From: Desulfomonile sp963700305
GTDB taxonomy: Bacteria; Desulfobacterota; Desulfomonilia; Desulfomonilales; Desulfomonilaceae
Reading direction: 5' to 3'
Length of the DNA: 64,000 nt
Assembly: GCA_963700305.1 (NCBI GenBank)
Contig: CAVOXB010000009.1
Coordinates: forward strand, 1-64,000
The notes under the pieces are model-generated. The model searched no databases. It worked only from the letters and a program-made list of their open reading frames with translations, and was not told where the DNA came from. The translations under genes were made by a program, and so were the position numbers. Below, piece by piece: positions 48,701-60,591 of the stretch (within the stretch, counting starts at the first letter, position 1; the number at the start of each line of letters is the position of its first letter).

Positions 48701-51700
48701 GGCCATCTCCTGGACGCCCAACGATGCGGATGCAGGCACAGGTGTGACCGGCACGAGGTGTACAACTTCGTGGCTACCCATTTTGACGGTCACGGCAGCA
48801 GCGCCGTAGACGACTTCACCGTCACGGTGGTCGATCAGGCCCCGGTCTTCACGACGGTCCCTTCTCCGGCTTTGGGTGACGTGCTCGTCGAAGACGATCA
48901 TACGAACACCACGAGCTATCAGATCCCCATCAACACGGACGATGAGTCGCTTCATGGCGTCACTTACAGCGCTTGGGTTTACGTAGAATCGGCACCGGCC
49001 CTTAACGATCCTTCCTGGATCGAGATCAAGACCGGGACCGATCCGACGCTTCAGCTCAACGGCATCGACGGCGGATGGATTACCTACGACAAATCCGGGG
49101 GCACCATCGAGTGGAAGACCACCAACGCGGATGTGAACTACATGTCGGACGGCACGACATTGGTCGATGCGACCGGGAACCAAAGTCCCCTTCTTCAAGG
49201 TGGCCGCCACCGACAATGACGGCGTCAATCTCACAACCACAGCGCCTTCCTTCGAAGTGAAGGTGCTCAACGTCAAACCCGAGATCCGATGAGGTGCGTT
49301 TCACCGACCGCGATCACACCGATTTCGTCAACACCCCCTATGCGATTCCTATTCCTGCGGGGCAGGTGGCGGGCGATCCCATCGATGTGACCTATGCGCC
49401 CGATGGAGTGCTGCAGTGGGCGCTTGAAAGAGAAGACACCGCTCTGACCATCGACTTCCACTCCAACGATGAGCAGTCTGAAGGCACGCTGTTTAACCGT
49501 GACACGTTCTATACCATCCACGTCAGTGCGTCCTGTGGGCAGGACTTCGCATGGAACACTGATCAGACCAACCAGCCCTCAACGCCGGCTGATCTGGTCA
49601 ACAACTACGGAGTCGGCGGACCGATGTCCTTCGACAACGACAGTGGCCGTATCGATTGGACGCCAAACAACCGTGACGTGGGGCTTTGGAACTTCGTCGT
49701 GACCCACAACGACGCCCAGAACAATGGGAACGACAGCACCGACACAGTCACCTTCCAGGTGAACATAGCCAACCGTCAACCAACCTTGCCAAGTCGCGGC
49801 AGAATGGGAAATGAGGGAATTTCCTGCGGACATGCTAAATGACGATACGCCGCACTGGACAGACTCTGATCGCATCATCCCCGACGACTCCAACCCACTC
49901 CTTGACCCGGTCTATTCGGACGATCAGGGAATTGGGGCCGCGTATGAGCTGGAGGTGAACGGCGACATACAACATGGTCTACGATACTACTCATGGCGGG
50001 TAAGTGCCCAACCTCGGCACGGTGGACGCGTTGGATACAGGGAAGATCTCCTTTGACCCGACCACCAAAATCGTCACGTGGCATACGAGCAATGCCGACG
50101 TGAACTGGGACGGCGCCAACTACGAGAATTCAGCTCAGAAAGGTACTTCTTCCACGTTACAGCTGCGGACAACACTCCGCTGGGGAGCAAGACCACGGAC
50201 TACTTCTTCGAGACTAAAGTTCAGGAAGTGAAGCCTGAAATCGACCACGTGACGTATACGGACGTGAACAACCCGGCGACCACACTGTCCACTGCGGTCA
50301 TAACGGATCCAGCGAATCCGGCGGTGGTGATTGTTGAGAAGGAAGATCAGGCTCTGACCATAGATTTCCGTTCCAACGACGAGCAGCAGGAGACTACAGA
50401 CGGCTCATTTCAGAGGGATTCGTATTATTCCATTTTTGTTACACGGCCTGATGGATCAAACTTTACCCTGAGCACCAATGCCACCATCGATTCCACTCCG
50501 GCGGAACCTGGTCTAGATGCCGGCGGCTTGTTTGCCTTCCTCAAGGATACCGGCCGGATAGGCTGGACACCCAATAACCGCGACGTGGGCACCTGGACCA
50601 TCCAGGCCACCCATTTCGACGGACAGGGGATGAGCGATCCCGTGACCGTGCAGGTGGTGGTGGAGAACACCCTCCTGTCTTCAATGCGGCATTCCCCAAT
50701 CCCGTCGACGGGCCCGTGCTCTTCGTGGAAGACTCCGACGTGACTACGCCGTTCGACACGCCGAAATACAGCATCCTCGATTCTCACCTTCCTCCTTTCC
50801 CGAGGATCGAATCCGTCGACGAGGGCCAGGGCGTGACCTACTCGTTGCAGGTGAAAATAGACGGAAACACGTACGATATTGACAACACTACCGCCTTCCC
50901 CGGCTACCTGGGCGGCCAAATTAATCTTCCAGGCGCGCCGAATCTGCAGGGCGGGGGCTGGATCCTCATCGACCCTGTTTCTGGTGAAATCACCTGGAAG
51001 ACCACCAATGCCGACGTGACGGTAGATACTGGGCAAAATTACCTGACTGACGGCAAGGCATACGAGTTCATCGTCACAGCAGACGACCACACCACCGGAA
51101 CACTTAATAGCACGGTAACCGAGTCCTTCTTCGTGAAGGTGCTGAACGAGCGGACCACTATCAACGACATCCCGAATCAGCAATTTGAGCAAGGCCAACT
51201 GTGGCAACTCACCGACGGTGAAGTCCGTGCCGGGGACACGCGCATCGGGGATGAGCGGGTTGGTCCCGGCACCTGGTACAGCCTCACGGTACTCCGAGAC
51301 GGCACTCCCGGGACAGCTCAGGACGTTGCGGACTTCAATACGGAAGTTGTTACCACCGGCGGTGCGCCCATTACGTTCGATCCTCTCACCGGCGCCATGT
51401 CCTGGTCCAGCACGACCAACCGGGATGTGGGCCTCTATCATTTTGAAGTGACCCATCATGACGGACACAACACGATCGCGGTCGATCCCTTTGACGTAAG
51501 CCTCGTAAACAAGATGCCCGAATGGACCTCGACTCCGCCCGATGGACAAGTCGTGATGGCTACCAAACCATTCGTCTATGACGCGAACACCACTGAAGAA
51601 GGTCTCCACGACTGGTGGACGGGTCACGATGTGGCAGAATACTCTATCGTCGAGGGGCCTTCTGATATGACGATCGATTCCGGTACCGGCCTCGTCTCGT

Positions 51701-52368
51701 GGACGGCTGATCCCAGGCTGGCGGGCGATGTGACGATCACCTTGAAGATGGAAGATGGAAACGGAGGGGTTATCTTTCAGACATTCACCATCACGGTTGA
51801 CGACCCGCATAACAATCTCCCGGAGAATGCGAGGGATCTCCGGAGCCCGTTCGTATTTGACACACGATCGGAGGAGCCGCCCAATCCGGAGGCAGGGGCA
51901 CCTGTCCTGGGCGCCATTCCTGAAGGCATCTGGGGCTCCTGGGAGCGCCCAACGCTGCCCACGGCAGAATCTCACCCCGTGCCTGGCAACGAATTGCTGG
52001 AAGCGATCCTCAGCGGACAGTTCAAGAGCTTCGAAGAATTGTCCAAAGCGCTTGACGAATACGGGTTGCAGCAACCCTCGTTGGATAAGCCTGGCAGCAC
52101 GTCTCCCATCACGGAACTGGCCGGATATCCGGAAGACGTTGCACACGGTAAACGCTTGGACTTCAACGCTGGAGAAATATGGCAGTGGCAGGACTTGACT
52201 CAACCCAGCCTGGACATCCCCGGCTCGGAGTCCCCCGATACGCCTCTTGAAGGCTACATTGAGGCCACAGAGTCAGGCAAGCGCCTCAACTTCGGGTATC
52301 ATCCTATTCGCGACGCACAATCGCTGACGCTTGGCGAAATGCGCGTGGCCGATCTTCTCGGGTTGTAG
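39717..52368 (+). pseudogene. Giant Ig/cadherin-like repetitive surface protein, about 25 frameshifts
   Basis: About 4,200 codons if the frames are joined. The N-terminus (MAKLRKRSKVQFVEP, then NIFEQLEERIVLDAAI) has a basic start and a LEPR-XLL-like box, the mark of large exported proteins. The body is a string of putative Ig (He_PIG-like) or cadherin-like domains. At least 17 carry a W-x-x-x-N-x-D-V core (IDWTPNNRDVGLWNF, VTWHTSNADVNW). Two classes alternate toward the end. The last 100 residues hold two copies of a QPSLDxPGS..GKRLxF unit. No RTX repeats are seen. Genes for export follow. The shifts leave coding sequence continuous, with almost no point nonsense. Confidence 0.8.
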
Positions 52369-52883
52369 GCGCATATGATTCGTCGAGAGAGATAGCCTGG
52401 TTCGAGCCTATGGGCTTCTTCCAGGATTCCAGGTGTAAGGCGTTCAGCATAGTTCCGGAATACTGGAATGGCATCAAATGAATGACAGACGGCCGGGAAT
52501 CGAGAAATCAGAGGATGATTCGTCAGAAGATAGTGTCTCTGAAGGAGGACGGGTACTATTCCAATTACACGATGGTTGAGTCAACTCCGTGGAATCCGAA
52601 AAGCATGTCGACGCGTCGGACCTGTCGGATCGTAAAGACAGGCGAAGATGTCATGCCCCAAGAATTCAAGGAGCAGACGCTGGCCGGACTCCTGAGGGAC
52701 AGATCGTTCTCGGCATGTATCCGTGCTGCCGGGTGGTCCGAATGAAAGACAAGCTCTGACACAGGGTCGAAAATTCTTGCAATTAGACCGTATTATGTGC
52801 TTATATTTTATCCGTTACCGTATGCAAATCTTGGATCGGTCTTTTGTTGCTCAACAGTACACTTGAGCTATGGGGAGGCGCGT
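52369..52883. other. Intergenic region with one weak open frame
   Basis: A frame of 87 codons at 52482-52745 (MTDGRESRNQRMIRQKIVSL; EDVMPQEFKEQTLAGLLRD) has no recognised relatives and no clear ribosome site. It may be a small protein of the locus or chance. The rest is AT-richer leader DNA of the adaptor gene. Confidence 0.3.
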
Positions 52884-53805
52884 ATGAAAGGGTGGTGGAG
52901 AGTCCTTGTTCTTGCTATTGGGCTCGCTTTGTATCTAGTCGTGCAACCTGTTGTCTTTGCGCAGGTCTTTCGCCAGCAACCGGCGCCAACATCGACGCCT
53001 GCTCCGGTGGAGCAAGGAGTGGTCGGCTCGGAACGTGAATCAAGGCCGTCAGAAGACTTCAATGTTGCGCGTTCGGATCGAATTAGTGCCGTTATCTACC
53101 CGTACCAGTCTGCAACCGTTGGAACAGAGGTGCGTGGCATAGTCGACTTGATGAACTTCAAAGAAGGGCAAACGATCAATAAAGGCGACATCGTAGCTGA
53201 GATCTCCAAAGAGCGCTATGAGGCCATCGTCGGCGAGTTCAAGGGAAACTACGAAGCTGTGGTCCGCACCCTTGAGCGAGCTCGTGAAGAACTCGCAATA
53301 CAGAAGGAACTGTTCGGAACCGCGCTGCGACGTATGATGACCTGCAAAAGGCTCAATCCCAGCTACAGGTTCTGGGAGCACAAAGGACGAGGCGATCCAT
53401 AAACTCAAGCAGGCCGAACTGAACCTCAAGGCCTGTGTCGTTCGTGCCCCTTTCAGCGGAACAATCTCGGTCTTGTATCATGAACCCTTTGAGGCCGTAG
53501 ACAACCTGGAGAAGCTTTTTGGTGCGATCGACACGACAAAGGTCTATGCCCGTGCCAACTGGCCCGAATCACGGCTGTCCGAACTGGCAATAGGCAAGAG
53601 GTCTCAGTTCAACTATCAGGGTCAGGTCTTTTCTGGTGTGATCGAGAAGCTTGCCAGTCTGATCGATCCCGCGTCGAAGAGCAAACGAGTCCACGTGGTG
53701 ATCGACAACCCCGAGGGAAAACTCCAGGTGGGGATGTCAGGAACGTTAACCTTGGACGAACCCCGGAAGGTATCGATGGGTACATCCGATTTGAATCCCG
53801 AATGA
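52884..53805 (+). pseudogene. HlyD-type periplasmic adaptor, two near-compensating frameshifts
   Basis: The start (ribosome site GGGGAGG) gives a signal peptide (KGWWRVLVLAIGLALYLVVQ). The first lipoyl-like half follows (YPYQSATVGTEVRGIVDLMN, FKEGQTINKGDIVAEIS). The coiled hairpin (ELAIQKELFGTALRR) shifts frame near 53330 to YDDLQKAQSQLQVLGAQ, and shifts back near 53390. The second half is CVVRAPFSGTISVLYHEPFE and the beta-barrel is RSQFNYQGQVFSGVIEKLA. It bridges inner membrane and TolC-like outer protein. Confidence 0.8.
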
Positions 53806-54027
53806 TAGCCGTGCAGTAGTATTCGTCAAAGATCTCAGAAGTTAGAGTGATTTGTCGGAGGTTCCGTAGATCTTATCGTCCGGATGGCTGCTTAACGTTT
53901 CGCACGGGTTCATTGGGGAGTCTTTCAGAAGTCTGCGCAATTACTACTGAGTAAGTGTCATCATTCAAGGGTATTATTTTCCTACCTGAAAGTGATTTAT
54001 TTTCTGCCTTGCGAATCCTCCTTTTTC

Positions 54028-54056
54028 CTTGACAATTATCGCCCATTCTGATAAAC
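54028..54056 (+). promoter_or_regulatory. Sigma-70-like promoter before the TolC-like gene
   Basis: TTGACA, 17 bases, then TAAACT. It lies 75 bases before the chosen ATG. Confidence 0.45.
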
Positions 54057-54130
54057 TAACAAAAAGTTTTTTCTGTCTGTTCGATTTCATTGGGGGATTC
54101 AGGCTCGAATCTCCGCTGAAGGTATGGATC

Positions 54131-55797
54131 ATGGAAAAAGTCGCTGCGTACTCTCACCACCGTGAGCAAGTAGCGTCCACGGAGAGATATAGCCCTTTCA
54201 CGTGCGGTCGAGAGAAAACGAATGCGATTGGGCGTGGCTTGGGGTGTCTTGTGATGGGCATATGTCTGGCACTAACGGCGTGCAAAGCTGACCTGGCGCA
54301 GATTCGCCACGAAAATGCGTCGCTTGTGCTAGCGACTTACCGGGCTCGGCCCATCGAGGTGGCAAACAATGGGCGGTCCGAATTGGCGCTCCATGATTGT
54401 GTTCGGCTGGCACTTGAGAACAACCTCGAAATACAGGCCGTATTCTGGGATGAACAGGTCAAGAACAGTCTCGCTCGCGCAAGCTGGGGCAAGATGTGGC
54501 CGAAGATTCAAGGAGCTTACAGTATATCTCAGCGCGATAGTCTGCCTTGGAGCCGAAGTGACGTCATCGGCCAGGAAGGGCTTTACGAAGCGCTGGGTCC
54601 ACAGCCCGGAACTGGTGTCACAAACTACTCAACGAGCGAGAGAGGTTCGCACGAACCTGGAATTTTCAGCTCTTGTGGTCGCCCATGGATGCTGCTATGG
54701 CGAAATATCTCTCAGACGTAAAATGGAATGAAGCTGGCCAGGCCCACTATCAAAAGTCGCGAGTTGCGCAACAACTTGTCGGGACCGTCACGTCCGCTTT
54801 CTGGCGGTTGGTGGCATTGCATGAGGCTCTGCCTAAGGCGCAGGCCCTTGAGAAACATCGGCGAAGTATAGCCCAGGACCTGAAGAGTCTGCTCGAAAAT
54901 GCTCTCGTGGAGAGTCAGGAATACTTGACAGCGAAATCGCAGCTGGCAGAAGCGTCGCAACAGCTTTCCGACGTTTATTTCAACATAGGAAGGCAACGGG
55001 AACTTCTTGCCACTGCTATAAACGTCAGTCCGGATAGTGCCTTTCGTGTGGTCGGTGATCTTAAACTGCCGTCCGTTGCGAGCTTGAACGCGTCAGCGTT
55101 GGAGGCCGCAGCGCTTGTCAATCGCCCGGAAGCTTACCAGGCAGATCTTGCCCAGGCGAGTTCCATTGCTGATCAGAAGCGCTTGATGATAAGGTACTTT
55201 CCGAGAGCTGAAGGGTTTTACGGGCATTTTCGCGATCGAAACAAGTTTTATCTCGACAAGGAATGGGTTGACGGAGGCATGAGGCTCACGTGGGATCTCA
55301 TGGATTGCCTCTACAACGCTTTCGAGCACGACGCAGCTACAGAGAGGGTCTACAAGACTGACCGCGACCGAGCAGTTATTTCGCTGGGAATCCTGACACA
55401 AGTGCGACTCAAGACTCTCGATGCCATGAAGGCGCTTGAAAGGTACAAGAAGACACGCGAGCTGGAAGACGCGGCTCGTGAGACCACGCGAATCGCTCGG
55501 GAAGTGGAACAGGCCAAGGACAGAAGGACCTCGCAGAAGATAATTCAAATCGCCCGCGAGCGTGCAATCTGTAATCTGTTCCAATCGGAGATCGATCGTC
55601 TGATGGCGTTAGGAGACGCCCATGCGGCGCTGTCCGATGTGGATACCGCCGTTGGGACCAACTATCCAGTAAGTGAGTTTCATGTCAGGCAACCTCACTC
55701 CGTTGTGGGCACCTTGCCATTGGCAAGCATAGCTAATCGGCCTGTGGCTGCTTTCAAGAGAGCTGTTGGATTCGTCGGGGGCCTTTTGCATCGCTGA
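54131..55797 (+). pseudogene. TolC-family outer-membrane factor, frameshifted
   Basis: From ATG 54131 a long basic lead is followed by a hydrophobic segment ending in a lipobox (GCLVMGICLALTAC). The typical OEP opening follows (ELALHDCVRLALENNLEIQA). Shifts near 54600 and 54665 occur within the first repeat. The remaining 374 codons carry the helical hairpins (LEKHRRSIAQDLKSLLENAL, ESQEYLTAKSQLAEASQQLS), a second OEP half (LTWDLMDCLYNAFEHDAATE) and a C-terminal tail. It would form the outer-membrane channel of the export system. Confidence 0.8.
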
Positions 55798-55896
55798 GTT
55801 GCAGGGCCCAGAAAGCCGTCGGCACGTGCGGACGCTCCCTCCTCCACAGGCCGGTAGTCTTCTTGAGATGTCGCTCTCATAGTTTCGTTTGTTGCC

Positions 55897-58005
55897 ATGC
55901 AGGATATCAAACCTCGTTTCAGGCCGGACATCGTCACCCATGCTTACGATGGGAACCAAGGGAGTGGCTCGATTGTCTTGGAAGATCCGGTTGCGAACAA
56001 GTTCTTCCGCATTTCCCCCTACGAATTGGAACTCCTCAAGGTCCTTGACGGTACCAGGACCGTGTCAGAGGCACTGGAGCGTTTGAGGCTCCACGGGCGG
56101 TACTTTACCAAGGAGCATGCTTCTAAACTGTTGGAACAGTTCTCCAGGGCAGGGCTCCTTCTCGGGACGTCGTTCGGTGCGTCCAACGTCCAGGCGGCAT
56201 GGAAAAAGAGTATCGATCGAGAAGCAAAGCAGCGATCCTTGACCAAACTGTACTATGCGTACGTTCCACTTCTGAACCCTGATAAGTTTCTTTCTAGGAC
56301 CCTCAGGCTCTGGCGCATGTTCGTCAATCGCGTGACGGCCATCCTCTTTTTCCCTCTTGTTCCTGGTGCCGTATATCTTCTTATTGTAGGCTTGAGCCGT
56401 CTTGAGACGGAGTATCTCTTTTTTTTCAATCTCCGGAACTTATTGGTTCTCTGGATCGCTATTGCCTGCGTGAAGCTTGTACATGAATTCTCGCACGCAT
56501 ATACTGCCAAGGGTTTCGGATTGCGTGTCCCCGAGATGGGGCTCGCATTTTTGATCTTTTTTCCCTGTCTCTACTGTAATACGACGGCAGCCTGGCAGCT
56601 CGCGGACAGAAAACAGCGAATCGCCATAGCCACCGCAGGAATCCTGTCTGAAATGGTGCTGGCGGTTGTCGCCACGTACGTATGGTACATTCTCTAGTCC
56701 TGGCTTGGTAAATTCCGTAGCATTTTACCTGCTGGCTATTTCGCTTGTGTCTTCGTTCCTGTTCAACGGCAACCCGCTGTTGAAATTCGATGGGTATTTC
56801 GTGCTGATAGACGTTTTGGGTATCCCGAACCTCCAGACCAAGGCGATCGGATATCTGCGATACCTTTTCCTCAACAGAGTCCTGGGAGTCGTGTCGATCC
56901 AAACGGCGCAGGCGACGCTACGTGAAAGAGCCATTTTTGCTACCTATGGAGTGTTGGCCTATATCTATCGCGTTTTTTGTACTTCGGCATCGTGTGCGGC
57001 GTGTACCTCCGCTTTGACAAGACCGTCGGGTTCATACTCGGAGCTGTGTGGTTTTCGCTGTTCATAGGGAGGCCGTTGGCCAGGTCAGCCAAGAATATTA
57101 TTGGACGCCGCGGCGAAATGCACCCGAGAAGTCGCGGTGTAGTCGTGGTGAGCCTCCTCGCTGCTGCGCTTGTGTTAGGTATTGCCCTTCCGTGGTCAAG
57201 CAACTCAATCTATCCTTGCTATCTGGAATCAGCAGAGGTTAGGCAGATCGCCATTCCTGCGAGCGCTCCGGTGCAGGATGTGCTCGTGAGGCAAGGCGAC
57301 CTCGTGACGCGTGACAAGGTTCTGATAATCCTTGATCCCATTCCCTTGGGATACTCTTTGAGGGCGAAGGAAACGGAGCTGTTAAGGATCAAGAAGGAGA
57401 TGGAGGTCATTGAGACCAGTGAAAAAGAACTTCCCAAACTGGATCTCAAGTACATTGAGTTGTCACAAGCTCAAGATGCGGTCGATCAAGTCAGATGGGA
57501 TCTTTCCCATGCCCAATGGGTTTCCCCTTTTGACGGAGTTGTGTCCAAGCTTTCGCCCAAGCTGCAGACGGGTGCCCAACCAGGCCGAGGCGTCGTAGTG
57601 GGTGAGGTGGCAAAAACGCGGGCATGTCTGGCGGTGGGCCTTGTTCCTGAAAACGATGTAGCGCTGGTACAACCCGGCGCTGAAGTAGAAGTGTGGTTCC
57701 CCTTTCGGGGCGGGCAATCCTTTAGACTGACCGTACGGGAGGTCAGCCTCTTTAAGACTGAAGACCTGGAGGCATCGCCTTTTTCCAGTCGATTTGGAGG
57801 AGAAATAGCCACCGAGCCCAAACAGGACGGACTCAAGGATGCTCCATTAGAGCCGCATTACATGTGCAAGGCGGATTTTCCCAACGAACTTGGGATCCCA
57901 CTGGGAATGACGGGCAGACTGATTGTCAAACATCCGCCCCGAAGCATATTGACGCGCATTATCGACAGGACGTATCGCACTTTTTACCGAGAAATTACCT
58001 TCTGA
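55897..58005 (+). pseudogene. PqqD-like / M50 protease / HlyD fusion, two frameshifts
   Basis: The N-terminal 90 residues (RPDIVTHAYDGNQGSGSIVL; YELELLKVLDGTRTVSEALE) look like a PqqD-type domain. Membrane segments with a site-2 protease core follow: HEFSHAYTAKGFGLRVPEMG (HExxH) and FNGNPLLKFDGYFVLIDVLG (N-x2-P-x4-DG). After shifts near 56690 and 56970 there is a last TM and an HlyD part (RQIAIPASAPVQDVLVRQGD; WVSPFDGVVSKLSPKLQTG). Thus protease, membrane anchor and adaptor are one protein. It probably drives export or maturation of the giant protein. Confidence 0.8.
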
Positions 58006-58025
58006 AACCGGAGTAATCAGCAGAT

Positions 58026-59489
58026 ATGACGAATCAGGGTGCATCGCAGCAACCACCTGGACGAGAAACCAGTTCCTCCGTGGCGGATCCCCGCCGGGCA
58101 TTGGCTGTAGGGCTCGAACTTGCAAAAAATGCCATACGGGCCCGAACCCTTGAAGAGCTTCAGTTTATTTTGGTAAATGACACGAGGGCTCTGCTTCCTT
58201 TTGATCGGTCTTTGCTCATCGTTCATCTTGGGGGCAAATCAGACCTCGCTGCGGTGAACAATCAACCGAAAATGGATCCTAAGTCAGATTTCGTGCAACA
58301 TGCGAAAGCCCTAGCGCCTGCGCTGAAAGAGGTTCAGCAGGGCTTGGTGCTCTTCGCTGCCAACCCTAAAGCCGAAGGGTTGTCAACGAAGACATTGGAA
58401 GAGCTTGAGTCTTATCTGGACTATTCAAGATCCAATGAATTAATCATCCTGCCTTTGACATTCGAAGAACGTGTGATCGCTCATATTCTATTAGAGTTCC
58501 AGGGCGATGTTTCACCGGGAGAGGTGGAGACTTTCACGCTGACAACCATGCTTCCCTTTTTCTCGTCTGCACTGGCCGAGAAGTGGATCCGGTCCCATGA
58601 GCGACGTGTGGCTCACGCGTTCACGAGCGCTATTTCTTTCGAAAACGTCACCCGGGAGCCAATGGAGTAGAAACAAGAGGGTGGCTGCTCTCGCGATCGT
58701 CGCAGTCTGCTTCATAGTTCTGTTGTGCATGCCCTTTCCACTCACTGTGGGCGGGAGAGCCGATGTGGCACCCGAATTTGAGTATACGCCTATGTGCAAA
58801 TGGAGGGGATCGTTGAGAAGGTTTTAGTGAAAGAAGGGGACTTGATAAAGAAGGACCAGGTTATCGCAGTCCTGGAGGATAATGAGATCCAATATAAGAT
58901 TAGGGAGCAGCAACGCCTTCTCACCGGGTACAGAACCGAGATTGAGATTCTCCGTAGTCAAAGTGCAGAGAACCCATCAAAGTTGGCAGACAGTGAACTG
59001 GTGGCGATCAAAGCTCAGCGTGCTCAAGAGGAACTGGACTTTCTCAAGTGGCAACAGCAATTTTTGCAGATTTGGTCTCCCGTGGACGGAGTCGTGCTAA
59101 CAAAGAAGCTGGAGAGTCTTGTCGGCAAGCGCTTCAAAGCTGGCGAGCCTTTCGGCAGAATTGCTCCAAGTGACACCCTCTTGACGGAAATCTTTGTTCG
59201 CGAGGATGATATCAGCTATGTGAAAGAAGGCCAGGCGGGCGAAGTATTTTTCAATGTTCAGCCTAACGTTTCCCATGCAGTCAAGGTGAAGACCATTGCG
59301 CCCATATCAGAGCCTCTCGAGCGGGTGGGCAGCGTCTTTCGGGTCCGTGCTGTCTTCGACAAGCAACCTCCGGGCATCAGGCCGGGTATGACAGGTACGG
59401 GGCACATCAGTGCTCCACCGGAACCCATGTGGTTCTTGCTCACGAGGCGCCTGCGCGGTAAATTGAATGAGGCCCTCCTCCACTTCTGA
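58026..59489 (+). pseudogene. GAF-like / TM / HlyD adaptor, two frameshifts
   Basis: Residues 1-200 form a cytoplasmic GAF-like domain (ALAVGLELAKNAIRARTLEE; LLPFDRSLLIVHLGGKSD; ELIILPLTFEERVIAHILLE). A shift near 58650 leads to one TM (VAALAIVAVCFIVLLCMPFP), and a shift near 58795 to the adaptor (MEGIVEKVLVKEGDLIKKDQ, WSPVDGVVLTKKLESLVGK, GMTGTGHISAPPEPM). It starts 20 bases after the protease gene and so is in the same operon. A cytoplasmic sensor fused to a periplasmic arm suggests a signal-gated exporter subunit. Confidence 0.75.
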
Positions 59490-59907
59490 GCATTGCCCTC
59501 TTCTGTTGCTAGTAATCGAGATAGGGCCGCTAGTTACAAGGCGAAAACCTCCCAACTTCTTTGAAATGTGGCTATCGAGTTAGCTCCGAATAAGTGACCC
59601 CCTTGGAATGTAAGCACTCAGTCACGAGTCTTTCAAAAATGGCAGAATGGAGTTGCTTTGGATTATGCGGAGAGTTTTTCGCCCTTCCGCTACACCTTAC
59701 GGAGACGATTCTTGTTACCGGCATTTTGAGCAGAAGATTGACATGGATATCTTCTCAAAGGGAAGACTGTATCAAGGTAACTCTGCACATCTTGTTGGGG
59801 ATCTTCACCTAAAGGACGCGTGACTGTTTGCTTGTCTGCTGCCTCCGTGCCTTTCTCTGACAGTCGGGCAAAATGTCGGCGCAGGTCCCTGAGCTCAGGT
59901 TAAATTA
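59490..59907. other. Intergenic region, nothing recognised
   Basis: About 420 bases between the export locus and the IS200 element. Open frames here have no resemblance to known families. Confidence 0.4.
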
Positions 59908-60519
59908 CCCCCGGCAAAGCCGGGGGCATATTCCTGTTAGCCCCCCAAGGGGGTCAGCTCATGAGTCCCCTGAAGGGGACGGGTCGTCGTCAGAAAGCCA
60001 GTTCAGTTGATCGAGCCTTGCGTCTTTGGCGTCCTGCGCGCGAATCGTATTCCTTACAGACTCTTCGTCCAAACCCACTGTTGAGACATAGTAGCCACGA
60101 GCCCAAAAGCTCTCTCCTGCAAAGTTCCGCTTTCTCGCTGTGAAATTCCTTGCAATGGAGATCGCACTCTTGCCTTTGATGTACCCGATCACGTTGGACA
60201 CAGCAAACTTGGGTGGAATACTCATGCACACATGGACATGATCCGAGCACAGATGTCCTTCCACTATCTGGGACTCCTTTTGGCGAGCCAACTCATGAAA
60301 TATCTCTCCCAGGTATTTCCGAAGGGAACCGTAAATCTGCTTTCTCCGGCGTTTGGGAATGAAAACCACATGATACTTGCAATCCCACTTCGTGTGATTT
60401 AGGCTCTTATAGTCTTTCATGAAAACCTCCCAGAATTGAAATTTGGTGTGTTCTGGGAGGTTGCCTCTTACTGCCTCACACGGTCAAACCTTGGGGAGTC
60501 TCCCCGGCAAAGCCGGGGG
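59908..60519 (-). mobile_element. IS200-type insertion sequence
   Basis: A hairpin CCCCCGG-CAAA-GCC... stands at each end (59908-59926 and 60502-60519), and between them lies a single TnpA gene. A further hairpin (CCTCCCAGAA..TTCTGGGAGG, 60426-60461) is in front of the gene, as in IS200 left ends. Exact ends cannot be fixed. Confidence 0.65.
59959..60420 (-). CDS. tnpA: IS200-type Y1 transposase TnpA
   Basis: A 153-residue intact protein that moves single-stranded DNA. The HUH motif is in CSDHVHVCMSIPPKFAVSNV, and the catalytic Tyr lies in FWARGYYVSTVGLDEESVRN. The opening YKSLNHTKWDCKYHVVFIPK and the length match the family. The hairpin just upstream may limit translation, as in other IS200 elements. 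It could in principle mobilise the TnpB element at 21692. Confidence 0.9.
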   Translation of the reverse strand: MKDYKSLNHTKWDCKYHVVFIPKRRRKQIYGSLRKYLGEIFHELARQKESQIVEGHLCSDHVHVCMSIPPKFAVSNVIGYIKGKSAISIARNFTARKRNFAGESFWARGYYVSTVGLDEESVRNTIRAQDAKDARLDQLNWLSDDDPSPSGDS

Positions 60520-60591
60520 CTTACCATTTTCTGGTTATGAGCTCATCCTTAGTCTTCTTTTCATCTTCCACATTGGCCACTGGAGAAGATG

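Noticed and set aside
44785..49276. Several 100-210 codon minus-strand frames
   Set aside because: All are antisense to the giant gene and have no recognisable domains.
50425..52203. 592-codon open frame on the minus strand
   Set aside because: It lies opposite the intact end of the giant protein, whose plus-strand frame has clear Ig-like motifs. The minus frame is a by-product of the GC-skewed codon use.
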